Shown here: one piece after another, positions 17,994-25,563 of the stretch
Position numbering within the stretch: the stretch's first letter is position 1
Layout of the letters: every line of letters begins with the position of its first letter
Origin: Nitriliruptoraceae bacterium
GTDB taxonomy: Bacteria; Actinomycetota; Nitriliruptoria; Nitriliruptorales; Nitriliruptoraceae
Direction of reading: 5' to 3'
DNA length: 54,929 nt
Assembly (NCBI GenBank): GCA_018401275.1
Contig: JAGYKW010000009.1
Span: forward strand, 1 to 54,929
Made by a program: the position numbers and the translations under genes
The notes under the pieces: generated by a model
What the model saw: only the letters and a program-made list of their open reading frames with translations
Told to the model about the DNA's origin: nothing
The model's database searches: none

Positions 17994-18042
17994 CTTGTAA
18001 GCGGATGGTCGCGGGTTCGATTCCCGCCCCCGGCTCCGAATT
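17994..18042 (+). repeat. 49-bp direct repeat, distal copy (attR-like)
   Basis: Exact copy of 15860-15908, carrying the tRNA-Thr anticodon loop to 3' end but not the 5' half, so it is not a functional tRNA. After it, sequence is related but diverged from that after the first copy for about 80 bp, e.g. GGATTCAAGGCATTCTGCGT against GCGATTCAGGGCGATTCTGC. Confidence 0.9.
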
Positions 18043-18081
18043 GGGTGGATTCAAGGCATTCTGCGTTCTGCGGGTCCCCGA

Positions 18082-18102
18082 GGGAGCCAAGTCGGGAGCC
18101 AA
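18082..18102 (+). repeat. Paired GGGAGCCAA repeats near attR
   Basis: GGGAGCCAA at 18082-18090 and 18094-18102, period 12 bp, 39 bp after the distal 49-bp repeat. Same arrangement as near attL. Confidence 0.75.
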
Positions 18103-18141
18103 ACTCGCCGAGCACCAAGGTGGCGTGTCGACGCGTTCATT

Positions 18142-18164
18142 CACAGGCCCGGGATCGGCCCTTC
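18142..18164 (+). repeat. 23-bp repeat upstream of toxin-antitoxin module 1
   Basis: CACAGGCCCGGGATCGGCCC plus TTC, repeated at 18906-18928 with two G/A differences. One copy lies before each toxin-antitoxin operon; see the second copy. Confidence 0.7.
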
Positions 18165-18238
18165 CGTCGAAACTCCGTGCGTCCTACGGTCGTGGAGCGG
18201 TCACGTCCCGAGGCTGCTCGACCTAAGGGGGAGCAGAG

Positions 18239-18556
18239 ATGACTGAATTCGGTGCTACATTTGGCACCATGGACCTGACCAACGACGTCGAGCCGGTCAC
18301 CGTGCTCAAGCGCAGCGCCGCCGAGCTCATCGCGCGCGCGACGGATCGGCACAGCCCGATCGTCATCACCCAGAACGGCCGGCCGACCGCGGTCCTCCAG
18401 GACGTCCACACCTACGAGCGCCAGCAGCGCGCCCTCCATCTCCTCAAGCTCCTCGCGCAGGGTGAGCAGGACCATCGGGCCGGACGCACGCTCGACACGG
18501 CCACGGTCGACGACCTCGTGCGCACGCACTTCGCCGAACGTCACGGGACGGCGTGA
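18239..18556 (+). CDS. Phd/YefM-family antitoxin
   Basis: A 105-aa type II antitoxin of the prevent-host-death family: the N-terminal DNA-binding half has 'VLKRSAAELIARATDRHSPI' and 'VITQNGRPTAVLQDVHTYE', and the C-terminal half (HLLKLLAQGEQDHRAGRT) is the toxin-wrapping segment. ATG 18239 is preceded by AAGGGGGAG at 6-7 nt; an in-frame ATG at 18269, directly after an inverted repeat and TACATT, would be a leaderless alternative giving a 95-aa protein. The TGA overlaps the toxin's GTG. It should repress its own operon together with the toxin. Confidence 0.88.
   Translation: MTEFGATFGTMDLTNDVEPVTVLKRSAAELIARATDRHSPIVITQNGRPTAVLQDVHTYERQQRALHLLKLLAQGEQDHRAGRTLDTATVDDLVRTHFAERHGTA
18251..18268. 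promoter_or_regulatory. Inverted repeat at the antitoxin 5' end, candidate operator/promoter
   Basis: GGTGCTACATTTGGCACC: arms GGTGC and GCACC around an 8-bp core. TACATT (18256-18261) resembles a -10 and ends 7 nt before the ATG at 18269, which would give a leaderless mRNA with the operator over the promoter. Antitoxins of this family bind such palindromes. Inferred by eye. Confidence 0.45.
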
Positions 18557-18891
18557 GCGCGCGCTCCACCGTCCGCTGGACCCGCACCGCCGCCGACGAT
18601 CTGCTCGATGTCGTCGACTACGTGGTCGGCCGGGACGGGGTACCCGCCGCGCACCAGCTCGCCGAACTCGTCACGGGCGAAGTAGCGACGCTCGCGACGA
18701 TGCCGCTCCGGTGCCGCGTCGTCCCCGAGCTCGAGGCGGAGGGCATCGACGGCTACCGCGAGCTGCTCGTCGGCCCCTACCGGATCATGTTCGCCCTGCG
18801 TGACGGCGACGTCATCGTGCTCGCTGTGCTCGATGGACGTCGCGACCTCGCCGAGCTGCTCATCGCACGGGCACTGCGGGAGCGGACCTGA
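18553..18891 (+). CDS. RelE/ParE-family toxin
   Basis: A 112-aa RelE/ParE-like toxin: 'VRWTRTAADDLLDVVDYVV' at the start, 'LATMPLRCRVVPELEAEGIDG', the strand 'YRELLVGPYRIMFALRDGDV' and 'VIVLAVLDGRRDL' at the end, the usual order of the family. RelE members cleave ribosome-bound mRNA, ParE members poison gyrase; sequence alone does not settle which. GTG start overlaps the antitoxin TGA (GTGA). Confidence 0.88.
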   Translation: MSARSTVRWTRTAADDLLDVVDYVVGRDGVPAAHQLAELVTGEVATLATMPLRCRVVPELEAEGIDGYRELLVGPYRIMFALRDGDVIVLAVLDGRRDLAELLIARALRERT

Positions 18892-18905
18892 CGCAGAGGT
18901 CCGTC

Positions 18906-18928
18906 CACAGGCCCGAGATCGACCCTTC
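18906..18928 (+). repeat. 23-bp repeat upstream of toxin-antitoxin module 2
   Basis: CACAGGCCCGAGATCGACCC plus TTC. 15 bp after the RelE/ParE stop and 158 bp before the second antitoxin. Same word as 18142-18164 with two G/A changes. May be a shared regulatory element or a copy left by duplication. Confidence 0.7.
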
Positions 18929-19085
18929 AGCGAGCGAGAAGGACCCGTACGTTCCTGGAGACGCGCCAGCCAGACGACCACGAGAAGCCCCCCAGGAGCC
19001 ACGTCCTGCGATATCTCTTGCTGACATCTTTCGGGTCGGAGCGGACGACCCACGACGAGATCCGTCCACCACGGGAGATGCGACG

Positions 19086-19307
19086 ATGACCGACATGCTC
19101 ATCCGCGGCGTGCCCGACGATGACGTCGCATCCCTGGACGCGCGGGCGCGACGGCTCGGTCTCTCCCGCACGGAGTTCCTCCGACGCGAGCTCGCGCGCA
19201 TCGCTGCGTCCGACCGCGGACCCGTCACCAGCGAGGCACTCCGCGCCTTCGCGGCGACGTTCGAGGATCTGGCCGACCCTGACGTGATGCGCCGGGCCTG
19301 GGAGTGA
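19086..19307 (+). CDS. VapB-like ribbon-helix-helix antitoxin
   Basis: A 73-aa antitoxin. The ribbon-helix-helix reads '[20 protein letters not shown]', [17 protein letters not shown], and the C-terminal tail '[20 protein letters not shown]' would occupy the PIN toxin. ATG 19086 is chosen with GGGAG about 9 nt upstream. It overlaps vapC by GTGA. Confidence 0.88.
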   Translation: MTDMLIRGVPDDDVASLDARARRLGLSRTEFLRRELARIAASDRGPVTSEALRAFAATFEDLADPDVMRRAWE

Positions 19308-19705
19308 ACGGCTGGCTCATCGACACGTCGGCGCTCGTGCGGCTCGGCTCCTCCTCCGCTGCTGACGAGTGGGCGACCCGCATCGAGCGTGGCCTCGTCC
19401 GGATCAGCACCGTGACCCGCCTCGAGGTCGGCTTCAGCGCTCGGTCCGGCGGAGACCTGCGTACCGCGCTGCGCCAGCCGCCGCTCAGCTCGATGCCGGT
19501 CGAGCATCTCACCCCCGCGATCGAGGAGCGTGCCGTCGAGGTCCAGCTGCTCCTCGCCGACCGCGGCCAGCACCGTGCACCGTCGATCCCCGACCTGCTC
19601 ATCGCGGCGAGCGCCGAGCTCGCCGGGCTCGTCGTGCTCCACGACGACAAGGACTTCACGCTCATCGCCGAACTCACCGGACAACCGACCGAACGACTGC
19701 ACTGA
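19304..19705 (+). CDS. VapC-like PIN-domain toxin
   Basis: A 133-aa PIN-domain nuclease. Acidic active-site residues are visible: Asp7 in [10 protein letters not shown], Glu in TRLEVGFSA, Asp in [13 protein letters not shown], and the late HDDKDF. VapC toxins cleave tRNA or rRNA. GTG 19304 overlaps the antitoxin TGA. No gene follows on this strand before the subtilisin gene, which is convergent. Confidence 0.9.
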   Translation: MNGWLIDTSALVRLGSSSAADEWATRIERGLVRISTVTRLEVGFSARSGGDLRTALRQPPLSSMPVEHLTPAIEERAVEVQLLLADRGQHRAPSIPDLLIAASAELAGLVVLHDDKDFTLIAELTGQPTERLH

Positions 19706-19932
19706 CCGTTCGCCTGCTCGCCCGAGCAGCATCGGTGCCGTTCGCGTCGCCCGAAGCGCACAGAACGCTTGCGCGCGACGCTTGGAAGAGCCAGCCCGGC
19801 CATGTCGGACGCCCGACATCTGTCCGGCGCCTCAAGGTCTACGAGCAGGCGCGGGCCCACTGGGGCGAGCTCGATCGCTGGGCCGGTGGCGGAGCTCGAC
19901 GATCGGGACCAGCTTCCCGGCCTGCACCCGCT
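19706..19932. other. Convergent intergenic region, with inverted repeat
   Basis: No convincing gene in 227 bp. An exact 7-bp inverted repeat, ATGTCGG-N4-CCGACAT, lies at 19802-19819 and could form a hairpin ending either convergent transcript. Confidence 0.4.
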
Positions 19933-19982
19933 CTACGGTCGTCGGCCGCGACCGAGGCCGGGCGGTGTCGCCGGCGTCTGCG

Positions 19983-21839
19983 TCACTCCCCGTCCGGCGG
20001 AGCTGTTGCCCCGCTCGACGATGGGTGGCTGCGGACGCGGTGCCTGTTCGGGAGCGACCGGCTCGGGCTCAGGCTCGGGCTCGGGCTCCGGCTCCGGCTC
20101 AGGGGTGGGCGCCGGAGCCGGCTCAGGTTCCGGAGTCGGCGCTGGTGCCGGGGCTGGCGTCGGGCGACCCGGAGGCGTCCGATCGGCGAGACCTGGCGGG
20201 ACCCGACCGTCCTCGGTCGCGAGTCCGGCGACGACCGTCCGGACGGCAGGCGCCGCACCGTCCTCGCGATCGGCAGACCCGGCGGCACCCGACCCTCCTC
20301 GCGGTCCGCGAGACCGGGGGGCAGGCGCCCGTCGAGGCCGGGAGCACGCTCGAGGCCGGGGATCGGACCACCGAAGCCCGGAGGCAGCAGTCCACCGAGG
20401 CCGGGGGGCGAGTCGGGACGGCCCTCACCGTCGCGCTCACGCTCGTCGTCGTCCTCGTCGCCCTCCTCGTCGTCCTCCTCATCCTCGAGGCACTCCTCGG
20501 GCAGCGCGAGACCGTCCTCCTCGAGCAGCTCGCAGATCTCCTCGAGGCATTCCTCGGGGATCGGCTGGCCCTCCTCGAGGCCCTCCTCGTAGAGGAGCTC
20601 GCACTCCGACTTCTCCTCATCGAAGTCGACCAGGTTGGCGAGCAGGTTCGGCGAGCCGGCCGGATCGTTGACGGTGTCGGTCGTCGCCGACCCGGTCAGC
20701 AGGGACGTGATGCGCGACGGCCCGGCGCTCGGCTCGGCCTGCAGCAGGCGCGCCGCGATGCCCGCCACGTGCGGGGCGGCCATCGAGGTGCCCGACAGCG
20801 TCGCCGACGCGCCACTGCTCGTGTGCCACGCGGACGTGATGCCGCTGCCCGGCGCGAACAGGTCGACGCAGCCGCCGAAGTTGGAGTAGCTGGCACGAAC
20901 GTCGGACGATGTGGTCGCCCCGGTCGTCACCGCTGAAGCGGCACGGGCCGGCGACACGTCGCACGCGTCACCGGCGTTGTTCCCGGCGGCCGTGACGACG
21001 GTCAGGCCACGGGCGGTCGCGTCGTCGACGGCACGGTCGACCGCACTGTTCGCCGGACCACCGATGCTCATGTTGATGACGCCCGGACCGCCGGGGTGGT
21101 TCGCGATCACCCAGCTCAGACCGGACACGACGGAGGAGGCGAACCCGGACCCGTTGCAGTCGAGGACGCGGACCGCGACGACCGTCGCGCCCTTCGCGAC
21201 CCCGAAGGAGGATCCGGCGACGGTGCCGGCGACGTGCGTGCCGTGCCCGTTGCAGTCCTCCGAGCCGCGGTCGTCCTCGATCGCGGACCAACCGGGCACG
21301 ACGCGCCCGGCCAGGTCGGCGTGGTCCGCACGGACCCCGGTGTCGATGACGTAGACGCGCACGCCCGCGCCGGTGCTCACGAACCGGTAGCTGCCGTCGA
21401 GTGACTCGTCGACCGCGTCGATGCGGTCGAGCCCCCACGACGGGACCGGCTGCTGGGTCGTCGTGGTCGACAGCGTGCTGATCGGCGTGTCCGCGACCTC
21501 CTCGACGTCGGCGAGCTCGAGGCGAGCCGCGACGGAGGCGGGGACGGTGAACGTCGTGCGGTCGTCACGCACCGACAGGACGGCCGGCTCGGACTCCGCA
21601 AGTGTCTGAAGCTCGTCGGACAGCAGCTGTGCGCGGTCCGCGTCGACGGTGAGGATCACGTAGTCCTCGGTCCGCTCGAGCGGGATCGGCGACGGGGTGA
21701 AGCCGGGCGCCATCGCCAGCTCGAACTCCTCGCCGTCATCGCCGAACAGCGTGACACCGGGGATCCCGACGGTCACGGCCGTGACGAGCCCGGCCACCAG
21801 CGACAGGGCGAGCCCACCGGCGAACACCGGACGCAGCAT
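19983..21839 (-). CDS. Membrane-tethered S8 (subtilisin) serine protease, C-terminal frameshift
   Basis: Subtilase domain with the whole triad: Asp in VYVIDTGVRADH, His in NGHGTHVAGTVAG, Ser in SGTSMAAPHVAG. An oxyanion Asn is in AAGNNAGD. Before the catalytic domain are a transmembrane helix (AGGLALSLVAGLVTAVTVGI) and an I9-like segment. After it is an acidic region (EEGLEEGQPIPEECLEE...) and Pro repeats. At about 20262-20267 a G seems missing: with it, the frame continues as IAEDGAAPAVRTVVAGLATE into Pro-Glu repeats and stops near 19933. The N-terminus is probably longer (see 21773-22075). The gene follows an ECF sigma factor gene on the same strand. Confidence 0.85.
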   Translation of the reverse strand: MLRPVFAGGLALSLVAGLVTAVTVGIPGVTLFGDDGEEFELAMAPGFTPSPIPLERTEDYVILTVDADRAQLLSDELQTLAESEPAVLSVRDDRTTFTVPASVAARLELADVEEVADTPISTLSTTTTQQPVPSWGLDRIDAVDESLDGSYRFVSTGAGVRVYVIDTGVRADHADLAGRVVPGWSAIEDDRGSEDCNGHGTHVAGTVAGSSFGVAKGATVVAVRVLDCNGSGFASSVVSGLSWVIANHPGGPGVINMSIGGPANSAVDRAVDDATARGLTVVTAAGNNAGDACDVSPARAASAVTTGATTSSDVRASYSNFGGCVDLFAPGSGITSAWHTSSGASATLSGTSMAAPHVAGIAARLLQAEPSAGPSRITSLLTGSATTDTVNDPAGSPNLLANLVDFDEEKSECELLYEEGLEEGQPIPEECLEEICELLEEDGLALPEECLEDEEDDEEGDEDDDERERDGEGRPDSPPGLGGLLPPGFGGPIPGLERAPGLDGRLPPGLADREEGRVPPGLPIARTVRRLPSGRSSPDSRPRTVGSRQVSPIGRLRVARRQPRHQRRLRNLSRLRRPPLSRSRSPSPSLSPSRSLPNRHRVRSHPSSSGATAPPDGE

Positions 21840-22075
21840 CCCGCGCAGGGCACTGGGCAGGGCACTTGGCAGGGCGCCCGTCCTCGCGCCGAACCGGCCG
21901 GCGCGGTCGCCGTGCCACGGGCCACGGCGCTCGCCGCAGCGACGTGGCTGCGGCGCACGTCGGCGTCCGGGCGCGAGCGCAGCGGCGCAGCGATCGCTCG
22001 CAGCAGCCGCGCCAGCGCGGAGTCGTCCGGACCGTGGTCCGGGGCGGGCAGGGAGGGGGTGTCGTTGGTGTCCAT
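21773..22075 (-). pseudogene. Cytosolic N-terminal segment of the subtilisin gene (split by a frameshift)
   Basis: From ATG 22075 the frame reads MDTNDTPSLPAPDHGPDD then 'SALARLLRAIAAPLRS' and 'DVRRSHVAAASAVARG', which resembles the short cytosolic helical part of anti-sigma-like membrane proteins (the DUF5667-type pattern). Past about 21915-21925 it becomes Cys-rich nonsense, while the neighbouring frame reads WHGDRAGRFGARTGALPSAL into the membrane helix of the protease. One missing base in a G/C run joins them. If joined, the protein has cytosolic anti-sigma-like domain, helix, protease. Confidence 0.6.
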
Positions 22076-22117
22076 ACGGCTGTCAGCGCCGCAGGCCCCG
22101 TTCGCGTGACGCGCCCG

Positions 22118-22675
22118 TCAGGCCTGGTCGAGGACCTCGCGCAGGGTCGCCAGGGCCCGCCGGGTGATGGCCGCGACCGCGTTAGCGCTGCGTCCGGTGA
22201 CCTCTCCGACGGTGGCCGTGTCCAGGTCCGCGGCGAAGCGCAGCAGCAGCACCTCCCGCTGCTCCTCGGTCAGGTGTGCCAGCAGGCCATCGAGCAGCTC
22301 CCGGTCGGCGAGCCGGGCGGCCACCGCCTCGATGTCCTGCTCCGATTCGCGCAACGCGTCCGAGACCGGCACGAGCCGCTCGGGAGGCAGCGGCGCGGTC
22401 GGGCGGCGACGGCGCGTCCGTGACGCATCGAGCAGCCGCCGATGCGCGATGGTGAACACCCAGGACCGGAACCCCGCCTCGTCACCGGTGAAGCGCGGCA
22501 GGTCGCGGGCGACCTGCAGGAACGTCTCCCCCAGCTGGTCCTCGGGCTCCGGTGCACCTCGGCCACGCAGGTAGCCGAGCAGCTGTCCCGACAGGTCGTC
22601 ATACAGCACTGTCCAGGCCAGCTCGTCGCCGTCGCGGGCTCGCGCGAGGATGCGCTCGAACCCGTCGCCGATCAC
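22118..22675 (-). CDS. ECF-type RNA polymerase sigma factor
   Basis: A 185-aa extracytoplasmic-function sigma factor with region 2 ('ELAWTVLYDDLSGQLLGYLR', FLQVARDLPRFTGDEAGFRS, 'WVFTIAHRRLLDASRTRRRR') and region 4 ('LTEEQREVLLLRFAADLDTA', TVGEVTGRSANAVAAITRRA). It would direct RNA polymerase to a small regulon under envelope signals. GTG 22675 overlaps the rlmB stop (GTGA), and the protease gene follows 42 nt downstream, so the regulator is likely the membrane protease protein. It lies in an operon of housekeeping genes. Confidence 0.92.
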   Translation of the reverse strand: MIGDGFERILARARDGDELAWTVLYDDLSGQLLGYLRGRGAPEPEDQLGETFLQVARDLPRFTGDEAGFRSWVFTIAHRRLLDASRTRRRRPTAPLPPERLVPVSDALRESEQDIEAVAARLADRELLDGLLAHLTEEQREVLLLRFAADLDTATVGEVTGRSANAVAAITRRALATLREVLDQA

Positions 22676-23559
22676 GTGACCACCGCTCCGCCTTCACCGA
22701 CCTCGCCGTGCGCGTCACGGGCGGCGAGCAGCGTGTAGAGCGCCACCCCCGCCGCGACCGACGCGTTGAGCGAGCCGACCTGGCCGTGCATCGGCAGCCG
22801 CACGAGCGCATCGCAGCGTTCGCGGACCAGCCGCGACAGCCCATCACCCTCCGCACCGATGACCAGCACGACCGCTCCGGCTGCGAGCGGATGACCGCCG
22901 AGGGTCGCAGGGGCGTCTCCGTCGAGACCGATCGACCAGACGCCGGCGCGTCCGAGCTCGACCAGCGTGCGCGCGAGGTTCGTCACCCCCGCCACCGGGA
23001 GGTGGGCGAGCGCGCCGGCCGCGGCCTTCTCGACGACGGGCGTGATCGGGGCGCTGCGTCGGTCGGGCAGCACCAGCCCGTGCGCACCCACCGCCTCCGC
23101 GGTGCGCGCGATCGAGCCGAGGTTGTGCGGGTCGGTCACCCCGTCGACAGCGACGAGCAGCGGCGGCCGGCCTGACGCCGCAGCGTGGGCGAGCAGGCGG
23201 TCCACATCGACGAGCGGGAACGGCGGCGCGATGGCGACGACCCCCTGGTGGACAGCACCGGGGGCGAGCCGCTCGAGCTCGCCCGGGCCGGCCTGGCGGA
23301 CGGGGACCCCGGCGGCGGCGGCGAGCGCCACGATGTCCGCGACCGGTCCGGAACCACCGCGCGCCTCGGCGATCACGATCTCCTGCACCGGCCGGGCCGC
23401 ACGCAGCAGCTCGCGGACCGGATGGATGCCGTGCACGACGCGTTCGTTCGGCCGGGCACCGGGCTTCACGCTGTCACGGCGGGACGGTGTGTCACGGCGC
23501 GTCGGCGTATCGCGGCGGGGCGGGCGGGGTCTGCGGCCGGACGAGCGCTCGCCGCTCAC
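22672..23559 (-). CDS. rlmB: 23S rRNA (guanosine-2'-O-)-methyltransferase, RlmB/TrmH family
   Basis: A 295-aa SPOUT methyltransferase with a basic N-terminal extension. The TrmH substrate-binding part includes VVHGIHPVRELLRAA. The SPOUT core has VDGVTDPHNLGSIARTAEA (motif 1), VIGAEGDGLS (motif 2) and LPMHGQVGSLNASVAAGV (motif 3). It would methylate a 23S rRNA guanosine, E. coli G2251 in the archetype. GTG start overlaps the cysS stop (GTGA). Confidence 0.92.
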   Translation of the reverse strand: MSGERSSGRRPRPPRRDTPTRRDTPSRRDSVKPGARPNERVVHGIHPVRELLRAARPVQEIVIAEARGGSGPVADIVALAAAAGVPVRQAGPGELERLAPGAVHQGVVAIAPPFPLVDVDRLLAHAAASGRPPLLVAVDGVTDPHNLGSIARTAEAVGAHGLVLPDRRSAPITPVVEKAAAGALAHLPVAGVTNLARTLVELGRAGVWSIGLDGDAPATLGGHPLAAGAVVLVIGAEGDGLSRLVRERCDALVRLPMHGQVGSLNASVAAGVALYTLLAARDAHGEVGEGGAVVT

Positions 23560-24992
23560 GTGGCGGGCCGCAGCGCCTCGGCCGCGTACCAGACCGCCCC
23601 GGCCGCGGTGTCCTCGACGACCACGCCGGCGGCAGCCAGCCGGTCACGGATCGCGTCCGCCGCGGCGAAGTCCTTGGCCGCCCGCGCCTGCGCCCGCAGC
23701 TCCAGCTCGCCGTCGACGAGCGGCGCGATGCGCTGCTCGAGCGCGCTCGCCCGGTCGAGCACCTCGGCGATGCCGAGCCCGAGCACGTCATCGCCGAGCG
23801 TCACGAGCGTGTCGGCGAGCTCCGCGACCGCACCCTGCGCGGCCTGGTCACCCTTCGCGGCCGCCTTCAGCGGCCCGTCGGCGTCGGTGATGAGCTGGTG
23901 GAGCACGGACACGGCGACGGGCGCGTTCAGGTCGTCATCCATCGCCGCGGTGAACGCGTCGCGATGGGTCGCGCCCGCGACACCGTCGCGTGCGGCGCCA
24001 GCGGCAGCGCGCCGCGCGGCTCGCACGAAGGTGACGAAGCGCCCGAAGACGGCGCGCGCATCGTCGAGCCGCTCGTCGTCGAACGTGAGCGGGCTGCGGT
24101 GGTGCGCCGACAGGTACCACAGGCGCAGCGGACCGCGACCGACCGCCTCGACCGCCTCGGCCAGGCCGACGACGTTGCCGACGGACTTCGACATCTTCGC
24201 GTCGCCCATCTGCACCATGCCGTTGTGCACCCAGTGGCGCGCGAACGTCGTGCCGTGGGCGGCCTCGTGCTGAGCGATCTCGTTCTCGTGATGGGGGAAC
24301 ACGAGGTCGAGCCCGCCGCCGTGGATGTCGAACCCGGCGCCGAGATGCGTCGCGGCCATCGCGGAGCACTCGATGTGCCAGCCCGGTCGACCCGGTCCCC
24401 ACGGGGACGGCCAGGACGGTTCGTCGGGCTTCGCGGACTTCCACAGCGCGAAGTCGAGCGGGTCCTCCTTGCGGTCCCGGTCGACGACGTCCGCGCCCTC
24501 GACGAGCTCGTCGATGCGCCGGTTCGACAGTGCGCCGTAGGTGGGGAACGCACGCACGCGGAAGAACACGTCGCCCTCGACGGCGTACGCCTTGTCGGCG
24601 GCGATCAGGGTCGTGATCAGCGCCTGCATCTCGAGCAGGTGCCCGGTCGCGAGCGGACGGACGTCGGGCGGCAGGACCCCCAGCAGTTCCATGGTGCGCT
24701 CGAACGCGCGTGCGTAGCGCGTCGAGATGACCGCATGGTCGACGCCCTCGCGGCGGGCGCGCAGGATGATCTTGTCGTCGATGTCGGTGACGTTCTGCAC
24801 GAACCGCACGGCGAGCCCTGAGGCGGCGAGATGCCGGCGCAGCACGTCGAAGACGACGGCCGCCCGGCCGTGCCCGACGTGCGCGTCGCCCTGCACGGTC
24901 GGACCGCACACGTACATGCCGACCCGGCCCGGCTCGGCGGGCACGAACGCGACCTCCTGACGGCGCAGGGTGTCGTAGAGCATGAGGGCCAT
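23556..24992 (-). CDS. cysS: Cysteinyl-tRNA synthetase
   Basis: A 478-aa class I synthetase: Cys-containing '[20 protein letters not shown]', in which HVGH stands for the HIGH motif, and KMSKSVGNV for KMSKS. Zn ligands include [10 protein letters not shown] and the [10 protein letters not shown] block. MshC, the paralog of mycothiol synthesis, is shorter and lacks this pattern. ATG 24992 has GGAG 5 nt upstream; an ATG 9 nt later is possible. It follows ispF by 28 nt. Confidence 0.95.
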   Translation of the reverse strand: MALMLYDTLRRQEVAFVPAEPGRVGMYVCGPTVQGDAHVGHGRAAVVFDVLRRHLAASGLAVRFVQNVTDIDDKIILRARREGVDHAVISTRYARAFERTMELLGVLPPDVRPLATGHLLEMQALITTLIAADKAYAVEGDVFFRVRAFPTYGALSNRRIDELVEGADVVDRDRKEDPLDFALWKSAKPDEPSWPSPWGPGRPGWHIECSAMAATHLGAGFDIHGGGLDLVFPHHENEIAQHEAAHGTTFARHWVHNGMVQMGDAKMSKSVGNVVGLAEAVEAVGRGPLRLWYLSAHHRSPLTFDDERLDDARAVFGRFVTFVRAARRAAAGAARDGVAGATHRDAFTAAMDDDLNAPVAVSVLHQLITDADGPLKAAAKGDQAAQGAVAELADTLVTLGDDVLGLGIAEVLDRASALEQRIAPLVDGELELRAQARAAKDFAAADAIRDRLAAAGVVVEDTAAGAVWYAAEALRPAT

Positions 24993-25020
24993 GGTCGCTC
25001 CGAACGGATCGCCGGCGAGG

Positions 25021-25563
25021 CTACTCCGCGGCCACAACCGGCCCGGGACGCTCGCCCCCGACGACGAGCGCGACGGCCCACGCGGCGATCCCCTCGGCAC
25101 GCCCGATGCTGCCGAGCCCGTCGGTCGTCGTGGCCTTCACCGACACGGCGTCCGGCGCGATGCCGAGCGCGATCGCCAGCGCCTCCCGCATCGCGTCGCG
25201 GTGCGGGGCGACGCGCGGTCGTGCGGCGACGACGGTCACGTCGACGTTGCCGGGGCGCCATCCGGCCGCACGCAGCTCGGTGACGACCTCGCGCAGCATC
25301 CGCATCGAGTCCGCACCATCCATCGCCGGGTCGTCGACCCCGAAGCGTGTGCCGATGTCGCCGAGCCCCGCCGCGCCGAGCAGCGCGTCGATGACGGCGT
25401 GCGCGACGACGTCGGCGTCCGAGTGGCCCTCGAGCGGCGCATCAGCCGCGATCCGCACGCCGGCCAGCACGACGGTCGCGTCGGGCGCGGGCGCACCGAA
25501 GGCGTGCACGTCGATGCCGCTGCCGACCCTCGGCCACTCGGGCGTGCTCGGACTCGGACTCAT
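25021..25563 (-). CDS. ispF: 2-C-methyl-D-erythritol 2,4-cyclodiphosphate synthase
   Basis: A 180-aa MEP-pathway enzyme that makes MEcPP. The metal site GIDVHAFG (Asp, His) and 'LEGHSDADVVAHAVIDALLG' are standard, with DIGTRFGVDDP and VKATTTDGLGSIGRAEGI. ATG 25563 overlaps the TGA of the IspD-like gene (ATGA). Separate from ispD (27119-27827), so the MEP genes are split. Confidence 0.95.
   Translation of the reverse strand: MSPSPSTPEWPRVGSGIDVHAFGAPAPDATVVLAGVRIAADAPLEGHSDADVVAHAVIDALLGAAGLGDIGTRFGVDDPAMDGADSMRMLREVVTELRAAGWRPGNVDVTVVAARPRVAPHRDAMREALAIALGIAPDAVSVKATTTDGLGSIGRAEGIAAWAVALVVGGERPGPVVAAE

Larger units (their letters stand above)
15860..18042. mobile_element. 2.2-kb tRNA-Thr island (remnant integrative element)
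   Basis: The segment between the two 49-bp tRNA-Thr repeats. It contains no integrase, relaxase or replication gene; the cargo is one decayed leucine-rich-repeat surface protein gene on the minus strand plus about 330 bp without a gene. Sequence beyond each repeat copy is also related but diverged, including paired GGGAGCCAA words. I read it as the remnant of an element that integrated into the tRNA 3' end and later lost its integration genes, or as a cargo cassette moved in trans. Confidence 0.7.

Noticed and set aside
15829-18042. CRISPR array or phage in the island
   Set aside because: The 141-bp repeats are coding LRR units with no spacers, and no phage structural, integrase or replication genes are visible.
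17994-18042. A second tRNA gene
   Set aside because: Only the anticodon loop and 3' half are present; there is no acceptor 5' strand or D arm.
23556-24992. MshC (mycothiol ligase) in place of CysS
   Set aside because: Length of 478 aa and [14 protein letters not shown] arrangement fit CysS; MshC is shorter with a different first motif.
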